From Leptodactylus fallax (lineage: Eukaryota; Chordata; Amphibia; Anura; Leptodactylidae): 64,000 nucleotides of DNA. The stretch lies in contig CAMRHE010000029.1 of assembly GCA_947044405.1 (NCBI GenBank), forward strand, positions 1,015,001-1,079,000, given 5' to 3'. The notes beneath the pieces are model-generated. The model did no database searches and was not told the origin of the DNA. It saw nothing but the letters and a program-made list of their open reading frames with translations. Of the stretch, positions 1-11,265 are shown in pieces (position 1 is the stretch's first letter; each line of letters opens with the position of its first letter). Position numbers and translations under genes: made by a program.

Positions 1-75
1 CCTGTGCATAAAAATACAACCCTCTGGATATACAGTCATAGGCAGGGACTGCCAATCTTAAAGTGGGGGGGAATA

Positions 76-992
76 TGTAAGAGACAGCCAATGTTGTCCT
101 AAACTTCCTTTGTCTGTATAAACTGTTAATGTTGAATGTATTTCTGTGATTCTGTTCCTTTAAGACAGCAGCCATTGTAATTGTGACATGATGCTGGAGT
201 GAGACCCCCCCCCTTTTATGTCAGCCTGCCTGTTCTGCAGACAAAGTGTGAGCAGAGAAGCAGGAAGTGACGAGACAGAGAGCAGCAGCCATCTTGGCAA
301 GAGAGAAGACAGGTGTCTGTGCTGTGTTGAACTGGTGTGGATATTTTTCTGTACAGCTAAGCTGTATCTTGGTCCAGAGACAAACAGAGTGTAAAGAGAC
401 AACAGGACTAGTGAGTCCACGTGAAAGGAACTGTGCTCAGTGGCTGATCAGTGAGACTGACATTGTGACTGTGTATATGGATACCACAGATAGAGACTCG
501 CAGTGCTGTTGATGTACTGGACAGCACCTGCTAAATCCCGGCTTACATCCCAGCTCAGTGTATGGATTCGGCAGGACTGTCAGTGTGCTGAGTGGAATCT
601 GCTGTTGGATTACATTGCATTCATTGGGTTTCCCTGTTAAAGAGGACTTCATTTCTCCCAAGATCCTGATAACAGTGAGGAGAGGACGCTTCACTATAAA
701 AGAAAGGAACGACTTTGGGCCCCACCGCGCGCTTCTACGGACTGTAAGCGGTCCACCTGGACCACTGGGGAAAAGGGGGTGCACCCAAATGTGATGTCAG
801 GGTCAGTTAGGGATAGTTTTGAGTATATTGTTCATGCTATATTGTATATTTTGCTTGTCTTTATCCCTGTCATTTTATCTTTAACTAGCCTTTATTAACT
901 TATAGTAAATATATATTCTTTTCTTGAACTACCGCATGTGCGTTCATTTCTGGTTGTGGAGTCCAAACCACCTGCCTTGCTCTCAGTTCACA
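76..992 (+). mobile_element. Solo LTR, copy 1 (retrovirus/Gypsy-like LTR)
   Basis: This 917-bp block starts TGTAAGAGACAG and ends CTCAGTTCACA, so it has the TG...CA ends of an LTR. The same sequence recurs inverted at 28588-29557. There is a TATAAA at 695-700 and an AT-rich stretch near the 3' end that could serve in polyadenylation. No internal gag/pol lies beside it, so it is a solo LTR. The five bases before it (GAATA) and after it (AGACC) do not match, so no target duplication is visible here, unlike copy 2. Open frames inside it are conserved only because the two copies are young; I do not regard them as genes. It abuts the 3' remnant of a Penelope-like element. Confidence 0.8.
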
Positions 993-1038
993 AGACCACT
1001 AAGGAAGAGGTTAAATAAGCATAGAACTAATGTGACAA

Positions 1039-1251
1039 ATGGCCACCCCAAAAATTAGCGTATCCAAACATGCCCTGATGACGCATAGATCTTGCTTTGA
1101 TGCGTTTAAAATTACACCAATAGATCACATTCCTGTCCATACCAATAATAGATTTGAAAAACTTAAAAGAAAGGAAATGTATTGGATTTTCAAATTTAAC
1201 TCTTTAACACCAGCTGGTCTTAATGAAGCACTTGAGTCTGTATATGACTAA
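1039..1251 (+). pseudogene. Penelope-like element: C-terminal end of the GIY-YIG protein
   Basis: A 70-codon frame ends in a block with RKEMYWIFKFNSLTPAGLNE, which matches the C-terminal signature after the GIY-YIG endonuclease of Penelope-like retroelements: a conserved SKH, an R...L..KE.YWI stretch, then L.P.GLNE. Upstream RT and GIY-YIG catalytic parts are absent; the solo LTR ending at 992 marks the left edge. The 5' codons are therefore not a real start. The stop at 1249-1251 is the natural end of the protein. The PLE 3' untranslated region continues to about 4130, interrupted by a Tc1 element. Recognition rests on memory of the family; a profile search would settle it. Confidence 0.7.
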
Positions 1252-1284
1252 GTATCATTTTATGATTTGTGAATATATATGTAT

Positions 1285-1293
1285 GGGTGTGTG

Positions 1294-1345
<52 letters not shown>
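1285..1345 (+). repeat. (TA)n / (GTAT)n microsatellite
   Basis: A run of GTAT and TA dinucleotides lies directly left of a Tc1 element, and a short TATATA continues to its right at 2940-2947. The Tc1 element therefore inserted into a TA-rich stretch, as expected from its TA target preference. Confidence 0.95.
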
Positions 1346-1347
<2 letters not shown>

Positions 1348-2939
1348 GTGGGGAAAAAAACTATTTAGTCAGCCACCAATTGTGCAAGTTCTCCCACTTA
1401 AAAAGATGAGAGAGGCCTGTAATTGTCATCATAGGTAGACCTCAACTATGAGAGACAAAATGAGAAAACAAATCCAGAAAATCACATTGTCTGATTTTTA
1501 AAGAATTTATTTGCAAATTATGGTGGAAAATAAGTATTTGGTCAATAACAAAAGTTCATCTCAATACTTTGTTATATATCCTTTGTTGGCAATGACAGAG
1601 GTCAAACATTTTCTGTAAGTCTTCACAAGGTTGGCACACACTGTTGCTGGTATGTTAGCCCATTCCTCCATGCAGATCTCCTCTAGAGCAGTGATGTTTT
1701 GGGGCTGTCTCTGAGCAACACGGACTTTCAACTCCCTCCAAAGGTTTTCTATGGGTTTGAGATCTGGAGACTGGCTAGGCCACTCCAGGACCTTGAAATG
1801 CTTCTTACGAAGCCACTCCTTCGTTGCCCTGGCGGTGTGTTTGGGATCATTGTCATGCTGAACGACCCAGCCACGTTTCATCTTCAATGCCCTTGCTGAT
1901 GGAAGGAGGTTTGCACTCAAAATCTCACGATACATGGCCCCATTCATTCTTTCATGTACATGGATCAGCCGTCCTGGTCCCTGTGCAGAGAAGCACCCCC
2001 AAATCATGATGTTGCCACCCCCATGCTTCACAGTAGGTATGGTGTTTTTTGGATGCAACTCAGCATTCACTCTCTTTCAAACACGACGAGTTGTGTTTCT
2101 ACCAAACAGTTCTACTTTGGTTTCATCTGACCATACAACATTCTCCCAATACTCTTCTGGAACATCCAAATGCTCTCTAGCAAACTTCAGAGGGGCCCGG
2201 ATATGTACTGGCTTAAGCAGGGGGACACGTCTGGCACTGCAGGATCTGAGTCCCTGGCGGCGTAGTGTGTTACTGACGATAGCCTTTGTTACGTTAGTCC
2301 CAGCTTTCTGCAGGTCATTCACTAGGTCCCCCCGTGCAGTCCTGGGATTTTTGCTCGCGGTTCTTGTGATCATTTTGACCCCACGGGGTGAGATCTTGTG
2401 TGGAGCCCCTGATCGAGGGAGATTATCAGTGGTCTTGTATGTCTTCTATTTTCGAATTATTACTCCCACAGTTGATTTCTTCACACCAAGCTGCTTGCCT
2501 ATTGCAGATTCAGTCTTCCCAGCCTGGTGCAGGTCTACAATTTGGTTTCTGGTGTCCTTCCACAGCTCTTTGGTCTTCACCATAGTGGAGTTTGGAGTGT
2601 GACTGTTTGAGGTTGTGGACAGGTGTCTTTTATACTGATAACAATTTCAAACAGGTGCCATTACTACAGATAATGAGTGGAGGACAGAGGAGCCTCTTAA
2701 AGAAGAAGTTACAGGTCTGTGAGAGCCAGAAATCTTGCTTGTTTGTAGGTGACCAAATACTTATTTTCCACCATAATTTGCAAATAAATTCTTAAAAAAT
2801 CAGACAACGTGATTTTCTAGATTTGTTTTCTCATTTTGTCTCTCAAAGTTGAGGTCTACCTATGATGTCAATTACAGGCCTCTCTCATCTTTATAAGTGG
2901 GAGAACTTGGTGGCTTACTAAATACTTTTTTCCCCACTG
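1346..2939 (-). mobile_element. Tc1/mariner element A, long-TIR type, inactive
   Basis: The element is 1594 bp long with TIRs of about 195 bp (1346-1543 and 2746-2939) that start CAGTGGGGAAAAAA and match closely along their length. TA flanks both ends (1344-1345 and 2940-2941). The long repeats resemble the inverted-repeat/direct-repeat layout of vertebrate Tc1 elements. One transposase gene lies on the minus strand and is broken by two stop codons. The element sits in the 3' untranslated part of a Penelope-like element, so it is the younger of the two. Confidence 0.97.
1561..2583 (-). pseudogene. Tc1-family DD34E transposase, two in-frame stops
   Basis: One reading frame runs from ATG at 2583 (MVKTKELW...) to the stop at 1561-1563, giving the usual ~340-residue Tc1 length. 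It is interrupted by TAG at 2446-2448 (codon 46, within the first helix-turn-helix) and TGA at 2077-2079. There is no frameshift. The catalytic triad is still readable: D in [12 protein letters not shown] in [10 protein letters not shown] and E in [11 protein letters not shown], with 34 residues between the second D and the E. The intact protein would bind the terminal repeats through its paired-like DNA-binding domain and cut and join DNA at TA. This copy cannot make it. The downstream open part alone lacks the DNA-binding half. Confidence 0.95.
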
Positions 2940-2941
2940 TA

Positions 2942-4130
2942 TATATATTTGTATACATCTGTATTGACTTCCTCCCTCCAGTACATTGTTTTAGCCCATA
3001 TGCATATTTATTGTTTTTTATTCTTATGTCCTATTCATACCACTTTTAGTAATTATATATATATATTTTTGGACATATTCATATGTACAGCTTTGCAAGC
3101 TTTCTCACGACTCATTGATATTATTTCTCCTCCCCAGTACTTTTGTATACCCTTTACCATTCATAGTCTTGATTGTATTGTTTAGAAACATGTCCATACA
3201 CGTTTTCTTTTATTTTCATGCATCATATATAAGTGTCATCCTTCCCCTATCTTTTTCTATTCATCCAGCATGTTTTGATTTTAGTGTCAACACACTTCCT
3301 ATAAATAAAAACAATCAACAGCTGATCGCTGGATACTCACCTGTCCAGCGCAGACGATCGTAACAACATCTCCGCTTCTATTGACCAAAGTGCCGGCGCG
3401 CACTAGGTGCCGTGTGTCATCACGCACGCATTCAGACACATAGCGCACATGCGCACTCTAAAAATCACGTCCTAACACAGAATACGCATGCGCGGTAGCG
3501 ATCACCAGACGCTGTTGGACTTTTCAACGTTACCCACCCATAATTTACTCCTTATTTCATTTCATTGTTTACATATCTTATCATTAGCCCATTCTACACC
3601 TTTCCACTTACCTCCCAACTAATACTTTATCTCCCAATTGAATCTTTACCTGCATGTTAGAACCCCTCCCTCTAGGGGTGGTCCCACTTCATCATACCCT
3701 TATAAGCCTTTCAGAATGTGGTCTCTTCATTTACTTCAGCTCTCACAGCCCACTCTCTCAGGCTGGTAAGTACTAAGCATCATCGATTTAAGCTTTTTCA
3801 TGTATATTCACCTTTTACTCCTGTGTGTATTTTGATTCCATATTGAATTTGTTAGTTTGTTGCTTTATTTGCTTTTGAGTATATTTATATATTTATTTAT
3901 GTATTCATGACAATATTCTTCTATGAGATATGTTCTTATCATCACTAGTTTTAATTTTTAATTATTGACTTTTACATGTGTATTCTTTTATTGTTTTTAT
4001 GCCCAGTCTCATGTACACTTGATAAAGGGGACTTGATTTCCCCAAAACGCGTTGTTTATTTGAGTATAATAAAGTATCTGTGGTGAAGCGTGGTCCTCAT
4101 ACCTCTTTTTTTGGGAGATTCTCCTACCAA
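2942..4130 (+). mobile_element. Penelope-like element, 3' untranslated/terminal region
   Basis: This stretch has no coding frame of note. It is T-rich on the plus strand to about 3300, then includes a CpG-rich part (3370-3520), and ends in a hammerhead-like hairpin (4018-4054) followed by TATAATAAAG. Its position after the PLE C-terminus at 1251, and the match in layout to the second PLE ending near 63170, suggest it is the PLE 3' end. The right edge at about 4130 is approximate. Confidence 0.5.
4018..4054 (+). ncRNA. Degenerate hammerhead-ribozyme-like motif of a PLE
   Basis: The order is CTTGATAAAG, a GGGG/CCCC stem closed by a short loop, then AAAAC and GCGTTG. This resembles a hammerhead core (CUGAUGA, stem II, GAAA), with the first box altered and GAAA changed to AAAA. 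Hammerhead motifs are known at the ends of Penelope-like elements, and this one lies just downstream of a PLE C-terminus. As written it should not self-cleave efficiently. A related motif is at 63085-63119. Confidence 0.4.
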
Positions 4131-5644
4131 TCCATAATCTGATATCCTAGGAATGGGCCATCAAATTTATAGTCAAGGATAATCCTTTTATTGGTGGGTA
4201 ATGGATCCATTCTAGGATTAAAGCATCTGTCCAGTCAGGAGCTCAGAAGCATATAAGAATTTCCCTGCAAAATGTTGCCCTGGTTTACTACAGTTTTGCT
4301 GCTTTTTTAATGCACATTTTTAACTTGTTCCTCTTCCTTTATCATACAAAAATGACTTTACAACAGTAACTATGGAGCGATAACATAAAATAGCAGTAAA
4401 ATATTTTTGAGACAATGTACATGTCAACATTTTTATAACTCACAAATGACTGAAAGATCAATCTCTAATATTTTAATACTAAGAAATGCTTCAGAATTAC
4501 AACATAATATGTTATGTTTGTTCTCAGTATGTTAGAATTTTTTTGCTATGAAATAAGTGAAGTAACTATCAAAGCATAGCAACACAATCAATGTTGTGGT
4601 TACTACAGTATCACATTCAGAAAACATATTTAATACATAACTTTATCTTATAAGATACCGCAGCTACATTTAGGCATGAAGATATCTGACAAAGTCAGAA
4701 TAAATACTCCTCAAGTAAAGGTAGACAATATGTTGTCAACTTATCAGATATGTGTGGATGTTCTTCGACCTGAACATTTTTGAAAAAAGTTATAAAAACA
4801 AACATTTTGATTTAAAAGATAATTAGAGTTACAGTTAAAAGAACTGAAATGGCCAGAAAAATATCTGCAAGTTATAAGCGCTCATTATTTTTTTTTTCGT
4901 TCTCTAAATAGTAAGATGTGCCACTTTGTAGGTTTTCCTTCCAGGTCATCACTTTTTAAGACAGTGGGTGGAGTAGGGTGGGATGCCTTGGCCCAGGCAG
5001 GGACACCTCGGTGCGTCAGATTTACTATACAGTAATGCATTCCAGAGTTATAGCTGAAATCTAGACCAGCGCGTGGTGTGCGTAGATTTCAATCCTAGAG
5101 CAGAGGACCTCCCAAGATGCACCAGAATTATTAGGACGCTGGAGCCTTTAATAACAATGGAGCATATCGCACCAGTGGGGGAAGTGACTGTTGCTTAGGA
5201 AACACCAATCTTAATAACTTCTCCCCATTGAATTTTGTTTTTATTATTTGTACCCAACAACATTCCCAACTGGAATTTGAAAAAATTTGGCAGCAGGAAA
5301 CTGTTCAAGTATTTGCATCCTATACCTGTCAAGACTTTGGCTAATAAAAACTAAATGTGTTACTGAGCAACAAACTTAAATGGCCACTAACTACTCAACA
5401 ACCTTAGCATAAATCAATAGTATAAGTGAATATAAGAAACTTTGTGATATATCTTATCAGAGAAAAATGCTTCATACCCCACTTATCTTATCTCCACTTG
5501 TTTCCTGCTTAACTAAGATTCACTCTGAATTATCTGCAGAATTCAATCTCACTAGACCAAGAGGTATTATGTTACAGCTCACAAAAGATGTCTATGGGAG
5601 AGAGAGGGGTGAACTGCATAAGAACTGGAAGCAACAGTGTTGGC
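4131..5644. other. Unassigned AT-rich DNA
   Basis: I see no coding frame with a recognisable product, no RNA gene and no terminal repeats here. The stretch 4930-5210 is richer in GC and could be an old dispersed repeat, but I see no second copy in the window. Confidence 0.5.
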
Positions 5645-6281
5645 TTAAAGGGATTCTATCATTGGGAAAGGCATTTTTCAATAACATCACGTCGTAATAG
5701 CCTGTAGAAAGGCTATTCTTCCCCTACCTTTATTTTTCTGCTCCACGCTGCCATTTCTGAGAATTTTCTTTTTTCTTCTTTATGCAAATGAGTCTTCCGA
5801 AAGCACAGGGGGCGTCCCTTGTGCTCAAAGAAGACACTCTTCCGAATATCCAGCGCCGCCTCTGTCTTCTTCTGCTGACGCCTCTCCGCCATGTCATCGG
5901 CTACCAAGTCTCTGTTCGGCATCCAAATCCACATGAAAATGGCTGGCTGGACATGCACAGTCGGTTCTGTCCAACGTGAAATGGCGGAGTCGACTGAGCA
6001 TGCATGGGATTTGAATCCCGAACAGAGACTCGGCAGTTGATGACACTGTGGAGAGGTGTCAGCAGAAGAAGAGATAGGCGGTGCTGGATCTTCGAAAGAG
6101 CATCTTCTTTGAGCATAGGGGATGAAGACTGAAGACTCATTTACATAAAGAAGAAAAGAAAATTTTCAGAAATGGTGGTGTGGAGCAGAAAAATAAAGGT
6201 AGGAGAAGAATAACCTTTCTAAAGGCTATTATGACATGGTGTTATTGAAAAATGCCTTTCCCAATGATAGAATCCCTTTAA
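5645..6281. mobile_element. Foldback MITE with TTAA duplication (Kolobok/piggyBac type)
   Basis: TTAA occurs at both ends (5645-5648 and 6278-6281). The body starts AGGGATTCTATCATTGGGAA and ends in its reverse complement. The arms, roughly 5649-5960 and 5985-6277, are imperfect inverted copies nearly to the centre, so the whole element could fold into one long hairpin. TTAA duplications with an AGGG start fit the Kolobok/T2-like MITEs known in frogs; piggyBac also uses TTAA. It encodes no transposase. A short inner block (GAAAGGCTATTCT...CTACCTTT) is shared with the foldback at 27117-27659. Confidence 0.85.
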
Positions 6282-6785
6282 GCAGGTACAGTAGGCAGCT
6301 AAAGATTTGGAGCTATATAGATAGATAGAGATAATTTAAAGGTTAAAAAGATAATTGCCTGGCTCGAAATGTCTTTGTACAACCAATTACATGCTGTATT
6401 TATTTTAAAGGCTTTAGATTCCAAGGTGAAGCTTGCTTTAAAAGAGGGATTGTGCATCATATAATTACAACGTTGATCTTCATGAACCAAGGGTGGTGGA
6501 ACCATTTTGAAATCTCTATGTTAGACACCAAGAATACTTACTCCATCCCTGGCCTTGATATCCTGTACACAGGCTATAAGATTGTCATATACTATACACT
6601 GCTTATCTGTTGGTAGATTCAGAGCATTTAGATAATGTATTTACTGTGACAACCCACAGCCCAGAGATCTCTTGACAACTATGGGTTTCCATTTCCCATA
6701 TCCCTTCATAGTGAAAAACACCAATGAATATTAATGCACCACTCCTGGAAATCAAGCATAAATATACGGACCAAAGGGAGGGGGG
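6282..6785. other. Unassigned intergenic DNA
   Basis: There is a short GATA-type microsatellite at about 6318-6330. I found no gene, terminal repeat or RNA feature. Confidence 0.5.
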
Positions 6786-7585
6786 CATTGGTCATCCCCT
6801 TACACATCAAAGATGGTTACATTGCTACTATTAGGGGCCACTATTAGGTCTCACTCATTCACTGTGTGTATTATGTACTACCAAGATTGCATCAATTCTT
6901 CCCCCAGGTATCCAACAGGTGTTTCAGAACGTGTGACAAGGTCGGAGATACTATGCACATATTGTGGACCTGCTCTAAAGTCTCATCTGTATGGTGCCAG
7001 GTATGTTCCCCCTATCGTCAATACTCAACTAAGAAACACCATTGTCCCTGGTGGTTATGTTGGGCTTAATCATAAATTGCTAAAACTGATTCAATTCACT
7101 ACTCACGCCGCCAAAGTACATATAGCGGCTAAATGGCACAAACCTATCTTGTCGTTCTTGGCAGTTAAAGAGAGAATACACCTGACTATGTTATGTGAAA
7201 AAATAGAAGTAGCCAAGCCGGATGCCCAGGAAAGATTCTATGGGATCTTTGGCTCTCCACTAATGTTCCCCCCAGACTTACATAGGACTTTGCCGCATGC
7301 CTCATAGTCATGCATGCAATAAGAGGCTCTTGCATTATATTATACGTACATAGTTCTGACACGCCTGTAGAATTCTCCTTTCTTATCATTTGTTTTTAGC
7401 ATTATGTTAGCATTTTTTTTTTGCATAAACAAGTTGTTGATGTGTTTTTACATGATGTTACTGTTAGAAACTTTTACCATGTATGCTTTTATATATACCT
7501 CCTGCATGAGAATCATTATATTGTCCACCTATATCGCATTACTACTATGTATGCATTTTTCAATAAAATTATTTGCAGCTAAAAG
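6786..7585 (+). pseudogene. L1/Tx1-type LINE, ORF2 C-terminal and 3'-end fragment
   Basis: Two overlapping frames together read as the C-terminal domain of an L1/Tx1-like ORF2. At 6866-7069 there is a cysteine-histidine block (C-x3-C ... H-ILWTC) followed by W residues. After a frameshift, the frame covering 7020-7307 carries the conserved AAK..IA..WH and ML.EKIE stretches. The protein ends at the stop at 7305-7307. The 3' untranslated region runs to CAATAAAATTATTTGC near 7580, giving a canonical polyadenylation signal. RT and endonuclease domains are missing, so this is a 5'-truncated, frameshifted copy, as L1 insertions usually are. I see no clear target duplication. Confidence 0.75.
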
Positions 7586-8934
7586 CAGCTCCGAATGGAC
7601 AGTGTTTCTAGACAACCCCTTTCAACAGCTGACATCTCCCATTCCATCTCTGTCTTGTAACTACTCTCTCTTCAAGTCTGCTCTATGTTTTATGATATCT
7701 CTGTGAAACTAAAGCGCAGATAATAGTGATAGTTTTTCGGGTAAAGTCATTATTCAGATAATACAGTACATCTGACCAGCTATAAACAATACAGTAGCTA
7801 TATAGGTAAAAATAGATACAGAAGAAGGGAACATTTTAGTAGGTATAGGTAGAAAGAGTTGTCTGAGAAAGAGACATTTTCCTTAAAGAGCCAGGTTTAT
7901 TATTTTTGCATCCATTATTGATTTATGGAAAGCAATGTAAATAATAAGTCACAACTGCCCAGCTTTATTGTATATCATTTCTGCCAGTATTGTGTTTGTG
8001 TTACTATACTATATCATTATATTACTAAGCCGTTGCACAAGCAATTCCATAATATGTTACGTATCACCAGGTCAGAGGTACATTGTAACATAGCTGTATG
8101 TATGCCAAGTCACATCAGAGGATATTTTGTAGTCTAATAAAGAGTAACACATGATATTACTCATTGTGTCCAAATACATTTTTAAGTCACAGCCTCACAC
8201 TAGTGTACATTATGTGCCTAAGTTCTGGTTTTGGAAACTTCTATCATCTAAATCTGTTGAATGACCTTTTGAGAGATTTGGGGCCAAGATATGAATAATC
8301 ACACAGGAAAGTGTAACCATAATGATAACAAAGATAAGAATTTTAGCTAAGGGCCATAGTATTCCAGCTTCTTACATAATTCTTAAAACTGTAAAAATGA
8401 GGGTTCCATATGTGTGAAGTTGTGTCCACACATTCTCCAAATCCATACACAGTTACTTATCTGTCATGGTTTCAGCACAGTAGCTAGATTGCTATGAGAG
8501 TCAAGTTTCTGCCTGAGAGAGGATAATGATATATATTGGCAGCCTGACATGCCAGTATGAATGTAATAATCATCACTACAATGTAATGTTTCCCTGTGAT
8601 TGTGATAGAACAGTGTCAATGCACAGAGCAGTTCATGATAAACAATATCATTATCATTCATCCTTGAGAACATTGATCATTCATACTTAAGAATTGTCAC
8701 TTTCTAATTGCTACTTGTACTGTATATAGATATGTGATAACTATATTCAGTGAACCACAATGATGTAAATGTCCATCTTATGCTTGTAATGATTTCATAT
8801 GACTAGTCAATGGTGGCTATTAAAAATAGTAAAGAGCCTAGGCTTTGTTCAGAGACTGGAAGCTCTTGGGCCCAAATGCAAATCTATAATCGGGCCCTTC
8901 CCTATGCTTCATTTATAGAACTCTCATATTCTTT
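7586..8934. other. Unassigned AT-rich DNA
   Basis: No recognisable gene or repeat boundary. Short open frames here have no family features. Confidence 0.5.
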
Positions 8935-9085
8935 TTTAAATGTGTTTTTATTGAATCGTTTTATAGTTTTAACAATAACATACTGTGGACATCCGCTGCC
9001 AGTAAAGGTACAAGGGAGGAAGGGTAAGTTGGAGAAGAGGGTGGGGAAGGGTGGATTGGATGTGAAAGTGCGTTCTGAGCCATAG
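8935..9085 (-). mobile_element. Probable L1/Tx1-type LINE 3' end (minus strand)
   Basis: Read on the minus strand, a pyrimidine-rich stretch leads into GATTCAATAAAAACACATTT. This is the same type of terminal CAATAAA signal seen in the L1 fragments ending near 7580, 41940 and 51265. No coding part is present. Confidence 0.4.
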
Positions 9086-9524
9086 CCAAACAAGTGCACA
9101 AGAAATTTCTGTACTGCAGATGCGGCATGACTGTAACGACACCTGACAATCCTACTGTGAGAGAGTAAGGATACGCAGTTTGAGACTGCCGCCACACAAT
9201 TGGCCTTACAATACACTGCGTTCTGTTTCTACTGGCAACCACTGGATTGACTTACTTACAAAGGCTTTTGTTCTGTTCTGCTATGTTCTCTGCCTCTGCA
9301 AAGAGTGAACTTTACTTATGTAAAAATGTGCAACTGCCAAGTCTGTGCCCCATATCTAACCCCTAAGCTAGCTGCCTCTTGGAAGATTTCTGTAAACACT
9401 AAATCTGTTGCCTTTTGAAAGATTGTTGTAACCACCAAGGTTGATCTTCCAGTTAAAATACATAATGTAAACAAAAATAAACAAACATATTAGGTATCCT
9501 CACATTCCAAAATTAGCATTATTT
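9086..9524. other. Unassigned intergenic DNA
   Basis: Nothing recognised in this stretch. Confidence 0.5.
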
Positions 9525-10668
9525 ATAAGACTGAACTACTGCTGTTTCCACCATCTAATAGATCTGTCCCTGATATTTCCATTGCAGTCTCTGGCCTTAC
9601 CATAACTCCTAGGCAGTATGCCCGCTGCCTCAGGGTTTTGTTTGACTCAGACCTTTCCTTCACCCCCCATATCCAATCACTCGCACGCTCATGTCATCTC
9701 CACCTCAAAAACATCTCCAGAATCTGCCATTTCCTTACCACAAATACACTAAAGACACTTATTGTTGCCCTGATTCACTCTCGCCTTGACTACTGTAACT
9801 CCTTACTAATCGGTCTTCCCCTTACTAAACTCTCCCCTCTACAATCTATTCTGAATGCGGCGGCCAGGCTCATCTATCAGTCTAGACGCTATAGCGATGC
9901 CTCCGGTCTGTGCTGGTCACTACATTGGCTGCCTATTCAATACAGAATACAATATAAACTTATCACCCTCATTCACAAGGCTCTCCATAATGCTGCACCT
10001 CCCTACATTTCCTCCCTCATCTCTGTCTATCGCCCAACCCGTACTCTCCGTTTACTCAATGACCTAAGACTAACATCCTCTATTATCAGAACTTCCCACG
10101 CTCATATACAAGACTTCTCCCAAGTTGCACCACTTCTCTGGAATGCTCTATCCCGGACTATTAGATTAACCCCCAATTTCCACAGCTTGAAGCGCAAACT
10201 AAAGACATATCTTTTCAGACAGGACTATCACAATTCCTAATGTAAACCCTGCTGTAGTTAGAATCCCTAAAACATACCCTCCTCTGTTAACGCTCCTGCA
10301 TTACCTCACAGGATATGATGCCGTATCAGACTAACTTTATATGTCCAGGCACCATCTGCACGTTAAAGGACACGAATGATGACGGCTCATACAGCTTTAT
10401 ATAAGTGTAATGACAGTAACCTCTATTACAGAATTGTCTGGACCACTGTATAAGCAATACTACCTCTGATGCCGTCCCTGCTACCTCCTGTGTCACCCCC
10501 TCTACCTCATAGATTGTAAGCTCGTGTGAGCAGGGCCCTCAGTCCCAGTGTGTGAATTGAATATTTCTTTGTAATGTATCTTTTTTGTCAGTACTTGAAC
10601 CCTACAAATTGTAAAGTGCTGCGGAATATGTTGGTGCTATATAAATAAAATGTATTATTATTATTAAG
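9525..10668 (+). mobile_element. CR1/L2-type LINE, 3' half
   Basis: The fragment starts inside the RT coding region (KTELLLFPP near 9527) and runs through the stop at 10238-10240 and the 3' untranslated region. Its tail holds the frog L2 signature: GATTGTAAGCTCGTGTGAGC, then AAGTGCTGCGGAATATGTTG, a TATATAAATAAA block and an (ATT)n end. The element lacks its 5' half, including the endonuclease and RT catalytic motifs. Another copy of the same 3' end lies at 42460-42740. Confidence 0.9.
9527..10240 (+). pseudogene. CR1/L2-type RT, C-terminal (thumb/connection) part
   Basis: The frame is open for about 237 codons to its natural stop. It carries the family landmarks after the RT palm: FDSDLSF..HI, SRLDYCNSLL, LQ.ILNAAARLI, LHWLPI..RI.YKL and APLLWNALS...LK.YLF. 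In intact elements this part of the protein helps target-primed reverse transcription by holding template and primer. The palm motifs (YADD box) are missing because the copy is 5' truncated, so no active enzyme can be made. The apparent start codon at 9638 is only an internal Met. Confidence 0.92.
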
Positions 10669-11265
10669 GTGAATGCCGTAAAAAAAAAAAAAAAAAAAAA
10701 TCTGCAATGCGTAAATAAACATATTTTGGTCACTTTGGTTTCCCCAAAAAAATAACAATAAAAAGTGATCAAAAATTCATACATACCAAACATTGGCACC
10801 AATCAAAAGTACAACTTTCCCCGCAAATAAAGAGCCCTGACTTATCTCCATCAATAATACAGTAAAAAATTTGTAGGCGTCAGAGTACGGTGACCACAGG
10901 AAAATTGTTCTTTTTCAAAAAGTACCATTTTATTTGTAAAATCGGTAAAACGTAATAAAAACCACTATCAATATGGTATCGCCGTAATCATAATAATCCG
11001 CAGGACAAAATTGCCATGTCATTTTCAATACAGAATTAACGCCATAAAAACAAAATGCAAAAAATCAAGATAGAATTGTGTGTTATTTCACATGGACCCC
11101 CAAAAAACCTAAAAAAAAAGCTAATCAAACATTATATGTACCCCAAAATGGTGGCAAATGAAAGTACAAAGTTATGAATTTTGGAAGCTGGGGAAGGAAA
11201 ATATGAAAAAAGTCACTGAGCACGTACACACTACTCTGCGCCCTTAAAGGGTTAAAGTAGTTATC
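10669..11265. repeat. Dispersed frog repeat with poly(A) tract
   Basis: A poly(A) run at 10680-10700 precedes a sequence rich in GTAAAA, with GGTATCGCCGTAATC and GAATTTTGGAAGCTGGGGAA blocks. It resembles the repeat at 43300-44330 (GGTATCCCTGGAATC) and part of 30000-30180. No coding capacity. The class is unknown to me. Confidence 0.5.

Noticed and set aside
437..794. Open frames conserved between the two LTR copies on both strands
   Set aside because: Conservation is explained by the recent age of the LTR copies; the frames occur in both orientations and match no retroviral protein.
1934..2602. 222-codon frame on the plus strand opposite the Tc1 transposase
   Set aside because: It is the antisense shadow of the transposase gene; the DDE motifs are on the minus strand.
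4900..5220. tRNA-derived SINE
   Set aside because: I looked for A and B boxes and a tail and did not find a convincing set.
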